A DNA stretch of 61,285 nt from an uncultured Alphaproteobacteria bacterium (GCA_946480475.1 CAMLJM010000017.1:1-61285); one strand, 5' to 3'; positions 46,692-57,970 are shown, numbered from the stretch's first letter. The notes: generated by a model not told the origin, from the letters alone. Translations and numbers: made by a program.

Positions 46692-49469
46692 TTATTGAAC
46701 AGAGGGTTCGGTTGTAGGTTCTATGACTTGTGCTTCGACACCGTCAGCATTCTCGCCGTCCTCAGCCTCTTCGTCCTGGATCAGCCAGCCCACGGATACC
46801 ACGCTTTCATCTTCTGCGACCTTGAATAAGGTTACGCCCTGTGCTGAACGGCCCGTGAAACGCACGTCCTTAACCGGTGTACGGATCAACTGACCGCCAT
46901 CGGTCACCAGCATGATCTGGTGTTCGTCAGTCACAGGGAATGTCGCCACCACTTCGGCGCCATTCTTTTCCGTCAGGCCCATATTGGTTACGCCCTGCCC
47001 GCCACGGCCGGAAATACGGTATTCGTAAGCAGATGTGCGTTTACCGAAACCTTTAATGGAAACAGTCAGCAGGAATTGTTCCTTAGACTGCAGCTCCTTA
47101 AAACGCTCTTCGGACAGGTCGATACCGTTACCGCCTTCTTCCAATTCGACGCCCTCTTCAACGCCGCGCAATTTGCTGGCCATTTTCAGGTAAGCGTTAC
47201 GTTCATCTGGTGTGGCATCCACATGCGTCAGAATGGACATGGAGATCACTTCATCTACCTTGTCAGACTTGTTCTTGCCCTTGCCCGCTTCTGCCAGCTT
47301 CACGCCCCGCACACCGGTTGATGTGCGACCTGCGAAGACACGGATATCGTTAACCGGAAAGCGGATTGCGCGGCCCTGAGCCGTCGCCAGCAGGACATCT
47401 TCATCCTCGCGCGCGATCTTCACCGAAACAAGCTTCTCGCCTTCTTCTTCCAGCTTCATGGCGATCAAACCATTGGAGCGGATATTCCGGAAGTCGGACA
47501 ATTTGTTACGGCGCACGTTACCAGTAGAAGTGGCGAACAGAATATCCAATTCATCCCAAACCTCTTCATTTTCCGGCATACGCATATAAACGGAGATGTT
47601 TTCCCCCTCTTCCAGAGGCAACAGGTTTACCAGCGCCTTGCCACGCGCCTGTGGCGTGCCAAGCGGGATCTGCCAGACTTTCATCTTGTGCACGATACCC
47701 TTGGATGTGAACACCAGCAGCGGCGTGTGGGTCGAAGCCACGAAAAGATCGGATACAAAGTCCTCATCCTTCAGTGCTGTACCCGTACGGCCCTTGCCAC
47801 CCCGCTTCTGTGCGCGATAGGTTGCCAGCGGCACGCGTTTCGCATAGCCGCCATGGGTGATGGTCACCACCATGTCTTCGCGCTGGATCAGGTCCTCGAT
47901 GTCTTCTTCAAATTCAGACTCAACGATCTCAGTACGACGCGGTGTGGCAAACTTTGCCCGCACCTCGATCAGTTCATTGCGCATAACCATGTAGAGTTTC
48001 TCACGGCTGGCAAGAATTGAGAGGTATTCAGCAATAGCATCAGTGATTTCTTTCAGTTCATCGCCGATCTTGTCGCGCTCCAGACCTGTCAAGCGGTGCA
48101 AACGCAGATCCAGAATAGCTTTCGCCTGCACTTCAGACATCTGGTATGTGTTATTTTCATCGACCAGGTAATCAGGATCGTCAATCAGCGCGATCAGCGG
48201 GGCAATATCACCGGCAGGCCAACGTTTAGCCAGCAACTGCTCTTTTGCCACTGCCGGATCCTTGGCATTACGGATCAATGCAATCACTTCATCGATATTG
48301 GCAACAGCCACAGCCAAGCCCGCCAATACGTGTGCACGATCACGGGCCTTGCCCAGTTCATAAATGGTGCGGCGTGTAATAACTTCCTCGCGGAAGGCCA
48401 CGAAAGCAGAAATGAAGTCCCGCAGCATCAATGTTTCGGGGCGGCCATGGTTAAGCGCCACCATGTTGCAGGGGAATGATGTTTGCAGCGCCGTGTGTTT
48501 GTACAACTGGTTCAGCACCACGTCAGCAATAGCACCTTTTTTCAGCTCTACCACTACACGTACGCCGTCGCGGTCAGATTCATCGCGAACATCTGCAATG
48601 TCTTCGACGATTTTTTCACGGGCAACTTCCCCCAGACGCTCGAGCAATTTACCTTTGTTTACTTGGAAAGGCACTTCGGTGATGATGATCGCCTCACGCT
48701 TATCGCGGATATCCTCGAAATGAGCTTTCGCCCGCATCATGATCGAGCCATTGCCCGTCATATATGCACTGCGGATACCATTGCGACCCAGAATCTGCCC
48801 CCCCGTCGGGAAGTCAGGCCCCGGGATGTAAGACATCAGATCAGCCGTATCAAGGTTCGGGTTATCGATGTAGGCACAGCAGGCGTCGATCACTTCGCCC
48901 AGGTTATGCGGCGGAATATTGGTGGCCATGCCGACGGCAATACCGCCAGCACCGTTCGCCAGCAGGTTAGGAATGCGCGCGGGAAGAACCTCAGGTTCCC
49001 ATGTCGATTCATCGTAGTTAGGACGGAAATTCACCGTATCCTTATCGATATCATCCAGCAGCGTTTCAGCAACCTTGGAAAGGCGCGCTTCGGTGTAACG
49101 CATCGCCGCCGCCGGATCGCCGTCCATGGAACCAAAGTTACCCTGACCATCGACCAGCACAACGCGCATGGAGAAATCCTGCGCCATACGTACCAACGAT
49201 TCATAAATCGCAGAGTCACCGTGCGGGTGATATTTACCCATCACGTCACCGACGATACGCGCTGACTTCTTGTATGATTTATCGGATGTATAACCGCCCT
49301 CTTGCATCGCGTAGAGAATACGGCGGTGCACAGGCTTCAGACCGTCACGCACATCGGGAAGCGCCCGGCTCACGATTACGCTCATGGCATAATCGAGATA
49401 GGATTTTTTCATCTCGTCTTCGAGAGAAATGACGGGCAGATTGCCCTCTACAGCGGCTGAATCACTCAT
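46692..49469 (-). CDS. gyrA: DNA gyrase subunit A
   Basis: 925 residues. GyrA cleaves and rejoins DNA in the ATP-dependent supercoiling enzyme with GyrB. The winged-helix breakage region holds the catalytic Tyr125 in [11 protein letters not shown]. The quinolone-resistance region reads [20 protein letters not shown], with Ser86 and Glu90 at the positions of E. coli Ser83 and Asp87, so no classical resistance change is present. The C-terminal beta-pinwheel begins with the GyrA box ([10 protein letters not shown]). A short acidic tail ([12 protein letters not shown]) ends the protein. It is within the ssb-DUF2059-gyrA minus-strand run. Confidence 0.98.
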   Translation of the reverse strand: MSDSAAVEGNLPVISLEDEMKKSYLDYAMSVIVSRALPDVRDGLKPVHRRILYAMQEGGYTSDKSYKKSARIVGDVMGKYHPHGDSAIYESLVRMAQDFSMRVVLVDGQGNFGSMDGDPAAAMRYTEARLSKVAETLLDDIDKDTVNFRPNYDESTWEPEVLPARIPNLLANGAGGIAVGMATNIPPHNLGEVIDACCAYIDNPNLDTADLMSYIPGPDFPTGGQILGRNGIRSAYMTGNGSIMMRAKAHFEDIRDKREAIIITEVPFQVNKGKLLERLGEVAREKIVEDIADVRDESDRDGVRVVVELKKGAIADVVLNQLYKHTALQTSFPCNMVALNHGRPETLMLRDFISAFVAFREEVITRRTIYELGKARDRAHVLAGLAVAVANIDEVIALIRNAKDPAVAKEQLLAKRWPAGDIAPLIALIDDPDYLVDENNTYQMSEVQAKAILDLRLHRLTGLERDKIGDELKEITDAIAEYLSILASREKLYMVMRNELIEVRAKFATPRRTEIVESEFEEDIEDLIQREDMVVTITHGGYAKRVPLATYRAQKRGGKGRTGTALKDEDFVSDLFVASTHTPLLVFTSKGIVHKMKVWQIPLGTPQARGKALVNLLPLEEGENISVYMRMPENEEVWDELDILFATSTGNVRRNKLSDFRNIRSNGLIAMKLEEEGEKLVSVKIAREDEDVLLATAQGRAIRFPVNDIRVFAGRTSTGVRGVKLAEAGKGKNKSDKVDEVISMSILTHVDATPDERNAYLKMASKLRGVEEGVELEEGGNGIDLSEERFKELQSKEQFLLTVSIKGFGKRTSAYEYRISGRGGQGVTNMGLTEKNGAEVVATFPVTDEHQIMLVTDGGQLIRTPVKDVRFTGRSAQGVTLFKVAEDESVVSVGWLIQDEEAEDGENADGVEAQVIEPTTEPSVQ

Positions 49470-49600
49470 GCTAAAACGACCTTAAAAAGACTGGAAAATC
49501 AGCCTTTTTTCTAGCATTTTACGCACGCCATAACAATCAATGAATGGCGGAAATCCGCGATATTCCCGGGGATAAAATGACTTGGAAAATCAGTGGATTA

Positions 49601-50071
49601 TCAGGGGGTTGCCGGCGCCATTTTTTCTGCCGGCGGCACGTTTCCCTGCTGGGTCTCGTAACCTGTCCGCAACGCCATAAGGGCCTTGTCAATTTCACGT
49701 GTAATACCAGGCTGCACCAACCCCTGATACACAGGCATTTTCTCTGTTATTCTGGCAGCTTCAGGCTTGCTGTAATAATCCAGCATGGCCTGCAGCTCTT
49801 CTTTGGTGAATGTATCAGCCAGCGCATCCAGCGAAATCTGCTCGACCTTATTGATATCAATCTTGGCCATCATCTCACGCTGGAACTTTTCTTTCTCGGC
49901 CAAGCCCCAACTCTCACCCACGCGCCCTATAGAAGTTTCAACCTGCCTGGAAACAGGATTCACCTCATTCAGCTTGCGCGCCAGTTCAAGACGTTCCGCC
50001 TTGCCCGTATCCTGCGCATAAGCAGGCAGAACTATCACCATGAGAAAACAGGCTAACAAGAATGAGCGCAT
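49601..50071 (-). CDS. DUF2059 exported protein
   Basis: 156 residues. The signal peptide MRSFLLACFLMVIVLPAYAQ should be cleaved after AYA. The mature part is helical, with the DUF2059-type segment LADTFTKEELQAMLDYYSKP EAARITEKMP (aromatic 'F-Y-SP-G---'). Members are periplasmic proteins of unknown role. It sits 27 bases downstream of ssb and 131 bases upstream of gyrA on the same strand, probably in the ssb transcript. Confidence 0.8.
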   Translation of the reverse strand: MRSFLLACFLMVIVLPAYAQDTGKAERLELARKLNEVNPVSRQVETSIGRVGESWGLAEKEKFQREMMAKIDINKVEQISLDALADTFTKEELQAMLDYYSKPEAARITEKMPVYQGLVQPGITREIDKALMALRTGYETQQGNVPPAEKMAPATP

Positions 50072-50098
50072 ATTAAACCCCTTACTGGCGGGTGAGAA

Positions 50099-50578
50099 CT
50101 AGAACGGGATCTCGTCTTCCATATCGTCAGCAGCCTTGCCACGGCCACCGCCTGATGCTGCCATTGATGGGCCTGCATCATAAGAAGGCATATCATTGTC
50201 ATTGAACGCACCGGAACCACCGCCGCTTTTTCCATCCAGCATGGTCAGTTCGCCACGATATGGGCGCAGAACAACTTCTGTCGTGTATTTTTCTACGCCT
50301 GTGTTATCTGTCCACTTACGTGTTTCCAGTTGGCCTTCCAGATATACCTTGGAACCTTTTTTCAGGAATTTCTCGCAAACACCCACGATATTGTCATTGA
50401 ATACAACAACACGGTGCCATTGCGTACGCTCTTGACGTTCACCTGAGTTTTTATCTTTCCAGGATTCTGATGTCGCTACGGAAAGATTGCAGACACGGCC
50501 ACCCGACTGCATCGTGCGCACATCAGGATCAGCGCCCAGATTACCAATCAGAATAACTTTATTAACGCTACCGGCCAT
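50099..50578 (-). CDS. ssb: Single-stranded DNA-binding protein SSB
   Basis: 159 residues from the ATG at 50578 (GGAGTG upstream); the frame from 50587 would add three residues. The OB fold begins AGSVNKVILIGNLGADPDVR, with WHRVVVFNDNIV and YLEGQLETRKWTD. A Gly/Ser/Ala-rich linker leads to the acidic tip DDMEDEIPF that recruits repair and replication proteins. It binds ssDNA as a tetramer. uvrA is about 3.6 kb away on the other strand; the usual uvrA-ssb divergent pair is interrupted by the Lon-like gene. Confidence 0.97.
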   Translation of the reverse strand: MAGSVNKVILIGNLGADPDVRTMQSGGRVCNLSVATSESWKDKNSGERQERTQWHRVVVFNDNIVGVCEKFLKKGSKVYLEGQLETRKWTDNTGVEKYTTEVVLRPYRGELTMLDGKSGGGSGAFNDNDMPSYDAGPSMAASGGGRGKAADDMEDEIPF

Positions 50579-50829
50579 GAGGGGCACTCCTTCTTACGAC
50601 AATTTCCTGTTTTGAGTGTCTGCACTATAGAGGAACTTATCCCTTTGTAGAAGTGACAGACTCTACATAAGCCGGGTTTTCCTCAGCTCCTTCTGGTGGG
50701 CAGCCTCTTATCCATTATTATGCATTTTTAAAACGATACGTCCTTGATCTTAAGCTTATATTTTGCTCTAATCTCCCGATGCCCAGCCTAAAAAGGGCAA
50801 TAAAAAACAAAACAGGGAGTACTCACACT

Positions 50830-53214
50830 ATGGATATACGTGCGCAGTTTGAAACTGCGGCGGGCAATGCCGCCTATGCTTACATCAACTATATCCGCCA
50901 ACTGGCTGATAATCCGCTCATTCGGGATGCCATTGATAACGCCCCCATTCACCTGACAAAGGGCCGGCAGCTGGAGGATATCGTCCTGGATGACATGATG
51001 GACCGTTTTGCCGGTGTTATGTCTTCCGCCCAAGATACCCGGATTGTTCCTAATACCTTTTATTACTGGCTGATGACCCAACGTTACGGCTCCGAGAATG
51101 TTTCTCTTCAGGAATCGGATGGCGAACTGGCCAATGCCACCCGCCAGATGAAACGCAAAATGATCCCCGATGCGCTGCCCACGTTCCTGCAAATCCTGGA
51201 GTCATCCATTAGCGGCACAGAACTGGCCAAGCTGACCAATCAATGGAATGACGTTTTCACAAAAGTCGTACGCCTTTCAACGTCGGACGATGCTCTGCGC
51301 GTATATTCCCGTAACATCAATACCCAAAACGCCATGGTGGAAGTGGCCAACAACGCGATTGCACTGAAAGCCAAAAATACAGCAAAAAAGGTTGGTAATG
51401 GCGGCTTGGGTGGCAAATCTGGTGGCGGCAGTGCCAATGACGACGATGACGATGATGATGACAGCGATTTCCTGGATAAAATTGCCGAAAATCTTAAGCA
51501 GCTTAATATGCCTGAAAATATCAAGACGGAAGTCTGGAAGCTTTTTAAACAGACCCGCAGGCTCAATCCGCAAATGTCGGAATTTTCCGTCAACTGCAAA
51601 CGCCTTGAGATCATAACATCCCTGCCCTGGGGTGTATTCAAGGATATGAACAGCGACATCAATGAAGCGCAAGAAATTCTGGATGACGACCACTACGGTC
51701 TTGAGAAAGTCAAAGAGCAGATCATCCAGCATATGGCTGTGCAGAACCGCACGGGCGCGCCCGATGGCAAAATCATGTTGCTTGTGGGTCCGCCGGGTGT
51801 CGGCAAGACATCTATCGCCCGGTCAGTCGCCAAAGCTACGGGCCGGGAATATATCCGCATCTCTTTGGGCGGCGTTAGCAAGGAATCCGATATACGCGGC
51901 CATAGCAGCACCTTTGTCGGCGCTATGCCAGGCCGCATTATTCAGGAAATAAGAAAGGCAAAGTCCAGCAACCCGCTTGTGGTGCTGGATGAGATTGACA
52001 AGCTGGGCCAAGGTGGCGCGCATGGCGATCCTTCCGCAGCCCTACTTGAAGTTCTTGACCCTGCGCAGAACCATACTTTCCGCGATGATTACCTAGGTGT
52101 CGAGTTTGACCTGTCCAAAGTGCTTTTCTTCGCAACCGCTAACGATTTCGCAAATATCCCGGGCCCTTTGCGTGACCGTATGCAGGTCATACATCTACGC
52201 GGTTATACCAAGGACGAGAAATTTGAAATCGCGCAGCGTTATCTTGTACCCAAACAGATGAAAGCCAAGAAGCTGAGCAATGAAGAATTGGTCATTACCC
52301 CAGAGGCTGTGCGCACGCTTATAAGCCACCACACGACTGAGGCTGGTGTCCGTACACTAGAGAAGAAAATCGGTGAGATTTGCGGCAAAACAGTTGTTGA
52401 TCTGGCTAAGGGAAAAGAAGGCCTTACCACTGTCGCCCCTGAGAACCTGGAAGATTTTGTTGGCGTTGGCCACGGCGGGCGCGACAAGATTCCAGCAGTC
52501 GATATGGTCGGTGTTGTGAATGGTCTTGCTTACTCTTCCGTTGGCGGTTCCGTGCTGCCGATTGAAGTGGCCGTGAACAACTCTGCCGGATTCAAGATCA
52601 CCGTGACGGGCAATCTCGGTAAGGTCATGGGTGAGTCCGCGAGTGTTGCAGAGAGCCTGGTGCGTTCGCGTGCGCCTCAATTCGGCATTCGTGATGCGTA
52701 TCTGAATAAGAGCGAGCTGCGCATCCATGCCCCTGAGGGCGCCATCCCTAAAGATGGCCCCTCTGCAGGCGCCGCATTTACGACTGCGATTATTTCAGCG
52801 CTGACACACATCCCTATACGTCGTGATGTCGCCATGACCGGGGAAATCAACCTGCGGGGCGAGGTCACAGCTATAGGTGGCCTGCCGGAAAAACTGGAAG
52901 GCGCTCTGGATGCGGGCGTGAAGACAGTGCTCATTCCCAAACAGAATATCCCTCACCTGAAAGAGGTGCCGGAAGCTATTCGATCAAAACTCACGATCAT
53001 TCCTGTGGGCACGATTGAGGAGGTTCTGCAGCACGCGCTCACATCAAAAATTGAGCCTGTTGTAGAAACGGCACCTAAACCACTCACTTTCGGGGTACGT
53101 CTGCGCAAGGCATGGAACCTCGTTGTTAATAATGTCAGCAACGATAACCAACCGCAGCCTGTGCAGGTTCGCCAGGCCGCTGGAGCCCATCCCAACGACC
53201 CTAAACCATTTTAA
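50830..53214 (+). CDS. Lon-type ATP-dependent protease with atypical N-terminal domain
   Basis: 794 residues from the ATG at 50830 (GGGAG upstream). The C-terminal two-thirds is Lon. The AAA+ domain has Walker A in LLVGPPGVGKTSIARSVAKA and Walker B in PLVVLDEIDKLG. The proteolytic domain has the catalytic Ser in KDGPSAGAAFTTAII and the Lys in GGLPEKLEGALDAGV. The first 280 residues lack the usual LON substrate-binding domain. Instead they hold a helical domain (IRAQFETAAGNAAYAYINYI, TQRYGSENVSLQESDGELAN), a Gly-rich stretch and a poly-Asp linker of about ten acidic residues. It is probably a second Lon with a dedicated substrate set; a standard lon is expected elsewhere. Confidence 0.9.
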   Translation: MDIRAQFETAAGNAAYAYINYIRQLADNPLIRDAIDNAPIHLTKGRQLEDIVLDDMMDRFAGVMSSAQDTRIVPNTFYYWLMTQRYGSENVSLQESDGELANATRQMKRKMIPDALPTFLQILESSISGTELAKLTNQWNDVFTKVVRLSTSDDALRVYSRNINTQNAMVEVANNAIALKAKNTAKKVGNGGLGGKSGGGSANDDDDDDDDSDFLDKIAENLKQLNMPENIKTEVWKLFKQTRRLNPQMSEFSVNCKRLEIITSLPWGVFKDMNSDINEAQEILDDDHYGLEKVKEQIIQHMAVQNRTGAPDGKIMLLVGPPGVGKTSIARSVAKATGREYIRISLGGVSKESDIRGHSSTFVGAMPGRIIQEIRKAKSSNPLVVLDEIDKLGQGGAHGDPSAALLEVLDPAQNHTFRDDYLGVEFDLSKVLFFATANDFANIPGPLRDRMQVIHLRGYTKDEKFEIAQRYLVPKQMKAKKLSNEELVITPEAVRTLISHHTTEAGVRTLEKKIGEICGKTVVDLAKGKEGLTTVAPENLEDFVGVGHGGRDKIPAVDMVGVVNGLAYSSVGGSVLPIEVAVNNSAGFKITVTGNLGKVMGESASVAESLVRSRAPQFGIRDAYLNKSELRIHAPEGAIPKDGPSAGAAFTTAIISALTHIPIRRDVAMTGEINLRGEVTAIGGLPEKLEGALDAGVKTVLIPKQNIPHLKEVPEAIRSKLTIIPVGTIEEVLQHALTSKIEPVVETAPKPLTFGVRLRKAWNLVVNNVSNDNQPQPVQVRQAAGAHPNDPKPF

Positions 53215-53232
53215 AAAGAATTTCATATTTGG

Positions 53233-53260
53233 AAAAAGCCCCTGTTATAGGGGCTTTTTA
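53233..53260 (+). terminator. Intrinsic terminator after the Lon-like gene
   Basis: AAAAAGCCCC (53233-53242), loop TGTTATA, GGGGCTTTTT (53250-53259). Confidence 0.95.
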
Positions 53261-53335
53261 ATCACTAAATTTCCATGTTTTTCATAATTTGATTTAATCT
53301 GAATGACAGCCTATAATATTAACAAGGAAAATTTC

Positions 53336-54136
53336 ATGGCGAATTCTGGTGGTGGTACAAAAGAAATATGGGGCGGGGTTATATCCCCGTTTGGCTCTTG
53401 CTCGCGTGTTTTTGCCGGTGCCTGCACGGGCGGCAGCAGCGATCAGCAAGACAGAGTAACAGCCCCTTCTCAGGACCGAGAGAAACCGCCATCGCTGGCT
53501 GAAGACATAAATAGTTTGAGAAACTTGAAAGAGCGCGTAAATGATCCGCGCTACGACAAACAGAAATTGATCACTCTGGGGGCACTTATACAGGGGGTTT
53601 CATCTTATGAAGCGCAGGGTAAAATGGGGCAATTACCTGCGGAATTACAAAATTTAAGGGCATTTAAAGATCAGTACCGCGCATATGCGAATGATTTTCT
53701 AGACCAATCCATACAAGCTTTAAACACGGTATCCAGCGCTCCCCAAGACGTTCGGGACCGCTACAGCACTTACACGCAGGCATACCACGCCATGAGATTT
53801 ATGAATGATCACGGCCTGCAGAGTATCGATACAAGTATGTCACGACTGGGCACTCATCGCGACGCTTACATGGCTGATTACGCACAAGTGGCGCAGCTTC
53901 AGGGCCAACACGTTGCCTCTGAAATTACCGTCGGCATGAAATCTGGCTCTCTGGATCCTTTAACAGGCATTGGCAAAATATTGCAGTTTACAGAAACTCA
54001 GGGTGTTATCGCCCTGGCACATCCGGAGCGCGCTTCGCAAATAGAACGCGATACAGAGAATATGTTGAATAGCTGGAAGAAACCTGTAACGCCCTTTGAG
54101 TTATCCACGAAACCTTCTGGCCCCTCCAAGCCCTAG
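53336..54136 (+). CDS. Hypothetical protein, 266 aa
   Basis: ATG at 53336 (AAGGAA nine bases upstream); an upstream in-frame ATG at 53303 has no site. There is no signal peptide, although a Gly/Cys-rich segment (SCSRVFAGACTGGSSDQQD) lies near residue 25. The remainder is helical, Gln- and Arg-rich and soluble, with many Tyr (YRAYANDFLDQSIQALNTV, YSTYTQAYHAMRFMNDHG). I recognise no family. It lies between a terminator and the SOS-controlled uvrA and has no obvious partner. Confidence 0.7.
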   Translation: MANSGGGTKEIWGGVISPFGSCSRVFAGACTGGSSDQQDRVTAPSQDREKPPSLAEDINSLRNLKERVNDPRYDKQKLITLGALIQGVSSYEAQGKMGQLPAELQNLRAFKDQYRAYANDFLDQSIQALNTVSSAPQDVRDRYSTYTQAYHAMRFMNDHGLQSIDTSMSRLGTHRDAYMADYAQVAQLQGQHVASEITVGMKSGSLDPLTGIGKILQFTETQGVIALAHPERASQIERDTENMLNSWKKPVTPFELSTKPSGPSKP

Positions 54137-54188
54137 CCGCTACATTTTGCAAAAAAACCTATTTGTTCCTAGCCAAGCGCTGGAAGAA

Positions 54189-54204
54189 TCACATATATAT
54201 GTGA
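54189..54204. promoter_or_regulatory. Perfect 16-bp palindrome upstream of uvrA
   Basis: TCACATATATATGTGA is perfectly symmetrical and lies 28 bases before the uvrA start, next to the LexA box. It could contain the -10 (TATATG) or be a second operator. Confidence 0.4.
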
Positions 54205-54212
54205 TACGAGTG

Positions 54213-54227
54213 GAACTTTTAGAGAAC
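54213..54227 (+). promoter_or_regulatory. LexA (SOS) box of uvrA
   Basis: GAAC-N7-GAAC (54213-54216 and 54224-54227), the direct-repeat LexA operator established for alphaproteobacteria, ends five bases before the uvrA start codon. The match is exact, and uvrA is a usual SOS target. Confidence 0.85.
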
Positions 54228-54232
54228 GAAAT

Positions 54233-57094
54233 ATGTTAAAAAACATCTCTGTCCGCGGCGCACGCGAGCACAATCTGAAAAATATCAACATCGACATGCC
54301 ACGGGATCAGCTTGTTGTTCTGACTGGCCTATCGGGGTCCGGAAAGTCGTCCCTGGCATTCGACACGATTTATGCGGAAGGACAGCGCCGCTATGTCGAA
54401 AGTCTGTCTGCCTATGCGCGCCAGTTCCTGCAACTGATGCAGAAGCCAGATGTTGATTCCATCGAAGGCTTATCACCTGCCATCTCGATCGAACAAAAAA
54501 CCACCAGCCGCAACCCGCGTTCGACTGTCGGCACGGTCACTGAAATTCATGACTATATGCGTTTGTTGTGGGCCAGGATTGGCATCCCCTATTCTCCCGC
54601 CACGGGTCTGCCGATTGAAAGCCAGACCGTCACGCAAATGGTGGATCGCATAACCGCTATGGGCAAGGACACGCGTCTTTATATACTCGCCCCTATCGTG
54701 CGGGGCCGTAAGGGGGAGTACCGCAAAGAGTTTGCCGAACTGCGCGCCAAAGGTTTCCAGCGCGCCAAAGTCGATGGTAAATTTTACGAGATTGAGGATA
54801 TTCCGGCGCTTGATAAGAAGCTCAAACACGATATCTCGGTGGTCGTTGACCGCCTCGTCATTCGTGACGATCTGGGTAATCGTCTGGCTGACTCGGTTGA
54901 AACAGCCGTGCGCCTAGCTGATGGCCTGGTGATTGTTGAAAATGCCGATAATGGCGAACAAACCCTTTTCTCTGAAAAATTTGCCTGCCCTGTCTCCGGC
55001 TTTACAATTCCGGAGATCGAACCACGCTTGTTTTCATTCAATAACCCGCATGGCGCCTGCCCGAATTGCGATGGCCTGGGCGTCAAAATGTACATTGACG
55101 AAAGCCTGGTTATTCCTGATCCCACATTAAGTGTGGAGGAAGGTGCGATTGCACCGTGGAATGGCGCCTTCTTCGGCTTTTATTTGCAAGCCATGGAAGC
55201 TGTCGCCAAACATTATAAATTCCGCCTGGATGTGCCATGGAACAAAATGAAGAAAGAACACCAGCAGATCCTGCTGCACGGTTCTGAAGACTCCATCAAA
55301 ACCACTTACCAGAGCAAAAGCGAAAGCACCTGGAAGAGCAACAAGCCTTTCGAGGGTGTTATTCCCAATATGGAACGCCGTCTGCTGGAAACGGACAGCG
55401 AAAGCCAACGTGAGCACCTGTCACAATATCAGAATGCTTCCCATTGTGATGCCTGCAATGGTAAGCGTCTGAAACCCGAAGCTCTCGCTGTTAAGATCGA
55501 CAAGCGTGATATTGCCGAGATTTCTGATTTTAGCATTCAGGAAGCCCATGCATGGTTTGGCGGACTGCATAAAAAACTGAAGAAGCAACAACTGGCAATT
55601 GCCGAACGTATTCTGAAAGAGATTAATGAACGCCTGACCTTCCTGATGAATGTGGGCCTTGAATATCTCAATCTTTCCCGCACATCCGGCACGCTTTCAG
55701 GCGGGGAAAGCCAGCGTATTCGCCTTGCCAGCCAGATCGGTTCCGGTTTAACAGGCGTGCTTTATGTTCTTGATGAACCCTCCATCGGCCTGCATCAGCG
55801 CGACAATGATCGCCTGCTGGAAACGCTGAAGCGTCTTCGTGATCTTGGCAATACAGTGTTGGTGGTCGAGCATGATGAAGATGCCATCCGTCAGGCGGAT
55901 TACCTGATCGACATGGGACCCGGCGCCGGTACACATGGTGGCAATATTGTTGCTGCCGGTACCCCCGCCCAGGTGATGAAATCCAAAGACAGCCTGACCG
56001 CACAATATCTGAATGGCACGCGTTCGATTGACATTCCCGCAGAGCGCCGTCCGGGCAAGCCGAAGCAGTTCCTTGAGGTTAAGGGTGCGACGGGCAACAA
56101 CCTCAAGAATATTAATTTGAGAGTGCCGCTCGGTACCATGACATGTGTTACAGGCGTATCAGGTTCCGGCAAATCATCACTGACGATCGATACCTTCTAT
56201 CAGGCCATTAATAAGCGTCTGAACAATACCCGTGAACAGCCTCTGCCATTCAAAGAGCTGAAAGGCATTGAATTCATCGACAAGGTTATTGATATCGATC
56301 AATCCCCGATTGGCCGCACACCGCGCTCGAATCCGGCGACGTACACAGGGGCCTTCACACCGATCCGCGAATGGTTTGCGGGCTTGCCGGAAGCGAAGGC
56401 GCGCGGTTACGGTCCCGGGCGTTTCTCATTCAACGTCAAGGGCGGTCGCTGCGAAACGTGCCAAGGCGACGGTGTTATCAAAATCGAGATGCATTTCCTG
56501 CCTGATGTTTACGTGACATGCGATGCCTGCGACGGCCAGCGCTATAACCGCGAGACGCTTGAAGTGAAATTCAAGGAAAAGTCGATTGCGGACGTTCTGA
56601 ACATGACGATTGATGAAGCCGCCGATTTCTTCAAAGCCGTCCCCTCTATCCGTGACAAGATGGAAACGCTGAAAGAAGTTGGTCTTGGTTATATTCATGT
56701 CGGACAACAGGCCACTACCCTTTCAGGCGGTGAAGCGCAACGTGTGAAACTTTCGAAGGAACTGTCACGTCGCTCTACTGGTAAGACACTTTATATTCTG
56801 GATGAACCGACCACCGGCCTGCATTTCGAAGATGTGCGCAACCTGCTGGTGGTTCTGCATCGCCTTGTCGATCAAGGCAATACAGTCGTTGTCATCGAAC
56901 ATAACCTCGAGGTCATCAAGACTGCCGACTGGATCGTGGATATCGGTCCCGAAGGCGGTGATAAAGGTGGAACAATCGTCGCGGAAGGTGCGCCTGAAGA
57001 TGTCAGTAAGGTTAAAGGCAGTTACACAGCCCAATATCTGGCACCTTTGTTAAAAGCCCCTGCGAAAGATAAAACCATCAAAAAACGAGCATAG
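54233..57094 (+). CDS. uvrA: Excinuclease ABC subunit A (UvrA)
   Basis: 953 residues. UvrA scans DNA for bulky lesions and loads UvrB for nucleotide excision repair. Two ABC ATPase modules are visible: Walker A in [20 protein letters not shown] and in [20 protein letters not shown], with [16 protein letters not shown] and [15 protein letters not shown] signatures and DEPS/DEPT Walker B. The second zinc module has CETCQGDG and [10 protein letters not shown]. The first reads CPVSGF...CPNCDGLG, with Ser in place of the second Cys, as in other alphaproteobacteria. The LexA box leaves little room for a ribosome-binding site (AGAGAACGAAATATG). Confidence 0.98.
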   Translation: MLKNISVRGAREHNLKNINIDMPRDQLVVLTGLSGSGKSSLAFDTIYAEGQRRYVESLSAYARQFLQLMQKPDVDSIEGLSPAISIEQKTTSRNPRSTVGTVTEIHDYMRLLWARIGIPYSPATGLPIESQTVTQMVDRITAMGKDTRLYILAPIVRGRKGEYRKEFAELRAKGFQRAKVDGKFYEIEDIPALDKKLKHDISVVVDRLVIRDDLGNRLADSVETAVRLADGLVIVENADNGEQTLFSEKFACPVSGFTIPEIEPRLFSFNNPHGACPNCDGLGVKMYIDESLVIPDPTLSVEEGAIAPWNGAFFGFYLQAMEAVAKHYKFRLDVPWNKMKKEHQQILLHGSEDSIKTTYQSKSESTWKSNKPFEGVIPNMERRLLETDSESQREHLSQYQNASHCDACNGKRLKPEALAVKIDKRDIAEISDFSIQEAHAWFGGLHKKLKKQQLAIAERILKEINERLTFLMNVGLEYLNLSRTSGTLSGGESQRIRLASQIGSGLTGVLYVLDEPSIGLHQRDNDRLLETLKRLRDLGNTVLVVEHDEDAIRQADYLIDMGPGAGTHGGNIVAAGTPAQVMKSKDSLTAQYLNGTRSIDIPAERRPGKPKQFLEVKGATGNNLKNINLRVPLGTMTCVTGVSGSGKSSLTIDTFYQAINKRLNNTREQPLPFKELKGIEFIDKVIDIDQSPIGRTPRSNPATYTGAFTPIREWFAGLPEAKARGYGPGRFSFNVKGGRCETCQGDGVIKIEMHFLPDVYVTCDACDGQRYNRETLEVKFKEKSIADVLNMTIDEAADFFKAVPSIRDKMETLKEVGLGYIHVGQQATTLSGGEAQRVKLSKELSRRSTGKTLYILDEPTTGLHFEDVRNLLVVLHRLVDQGNTVVVIEHNLEVIKTADWIVDIGPEGGDKGGTIVAEGAPEDVSKVKGSYTAQYLAPLLKAPAKDKTIKKRA

Positions 57095-57205
57095 TTCAAT
57101 GAAAACAATAGCTTAAATTATTGCAAATTACTGACGATTATGTTAATATTTGTCAGCTTATAAGAACAATGGGCGCTTAAAGCGCCTACGTATAGAGAGT
57201 GTGTC

Positions 57206-57970
57206 ATGGCCCAGAATGGTTTTAGAAACGGAAATGCTTCACCCCGTGGTACGGGCGGTCAGCAAAAACTAAACATTGTGCCTGCCCAACCTGCGACCCC
57301 GGCACCTGCAGCTCCTGCCGCCCCTGTCAATACTTCGTCAAACCGTAGCGGCAGATTAAAGAGCCTCTGGCATTTTATCTGCGATCACAAAATGGGAACT
57401 GCATTAGCGACTATCGGCCTGCCTCTTGCTTTGGTCAGTCATACACAAATCAACCGTGAACATCCTGAACATTCTCTCACCTCCCTTGAGGGGGCCGGAT
57501 TGCGTATCGCGCGCGTATTCCAGAATGCAGCCCTTGCCACAGATTGGGCCGGGGATAAAGCTGCCGCTGTTGTAAACCCTCTTTTGGGCGCTGCTGATCC
57601 TATTACGGCACGTCGCCAACCCGCTACAGAGGCTGTCGTCTGCACCAATGCTGAATTTTATAAGCAATTGCAGCAGAAAGAGCCGCGCGCCGTGGCGTTT
57701 AATGCCGTCGTACAAAAGCAGTTTGAATCAGAGATGCGCCTGCTCGCAACCGTTGACGCGCCATTCTATAGAAAGAATGCGCATTTTGATCCCGATACAC
57801 AAGCACCGGCAGCCGTGTTCCATATTCCGGCAGTGCCTGCTAAATTCAACCCCTCAGTAGCATCTTATGTGCTGCCCGGTCCTGTACCCACACCGCAATC
57901 GGAAATGGGTCCGCGCGCTTGCGGACCGGATGAGGTCCACCGTATCGCCCCTATTCCCGGGCTTCGCTAA
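57206..57970 (+). CDS. Hypothetical Pro/Ala-rich protein with one hydrophobic segment, 254 aa
   Basis: The start ATG at 57206 follows GAGAGTGTGTC. The first 45 residues are low complexity (AQPATPAPAAPAAPVNTSSN). A basic stretch and a hydrophobic helix follow (MGTALATIGLPLALVSHT, residues about 63-80). The C-terminal 150 residues are a soluble, possibly periplasmic domain with two cysteines (VVCTN and RACGP). I recognise no family. A strong bidirectional terminator separates it from tRNA-Leu. Confidence 0.65.
   Translation: MAQNGFRNGNASPRGTGGQQKLNIVPAQPATPAPAAPAAPVNTSSNRSGRLKSLWHFICDHKMGTALATIGLPLALVSHTQINREHPEHSLTSLEGAGLRIARVFQNAALATDWAGDKAAAVVNPLLGAADPITARRQPATEAVVCTNAEFYKQLQQKEPRAVAFNAVVQKQFESEMRLLATVDAPFYRKNAHFDPDTQAPAAVFHIPAVPAKFNPSVASYVLPGPVPTPQSEMGPRACGPDEVHRIAPIPGLR

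Noticed and set aside
46692..49469. Possible quinolone-resistance substitution in GyrA
   Set aside because: Ser86 is kept, and Glu90 in place of Asp is a common natural variant rather than a resistance change.
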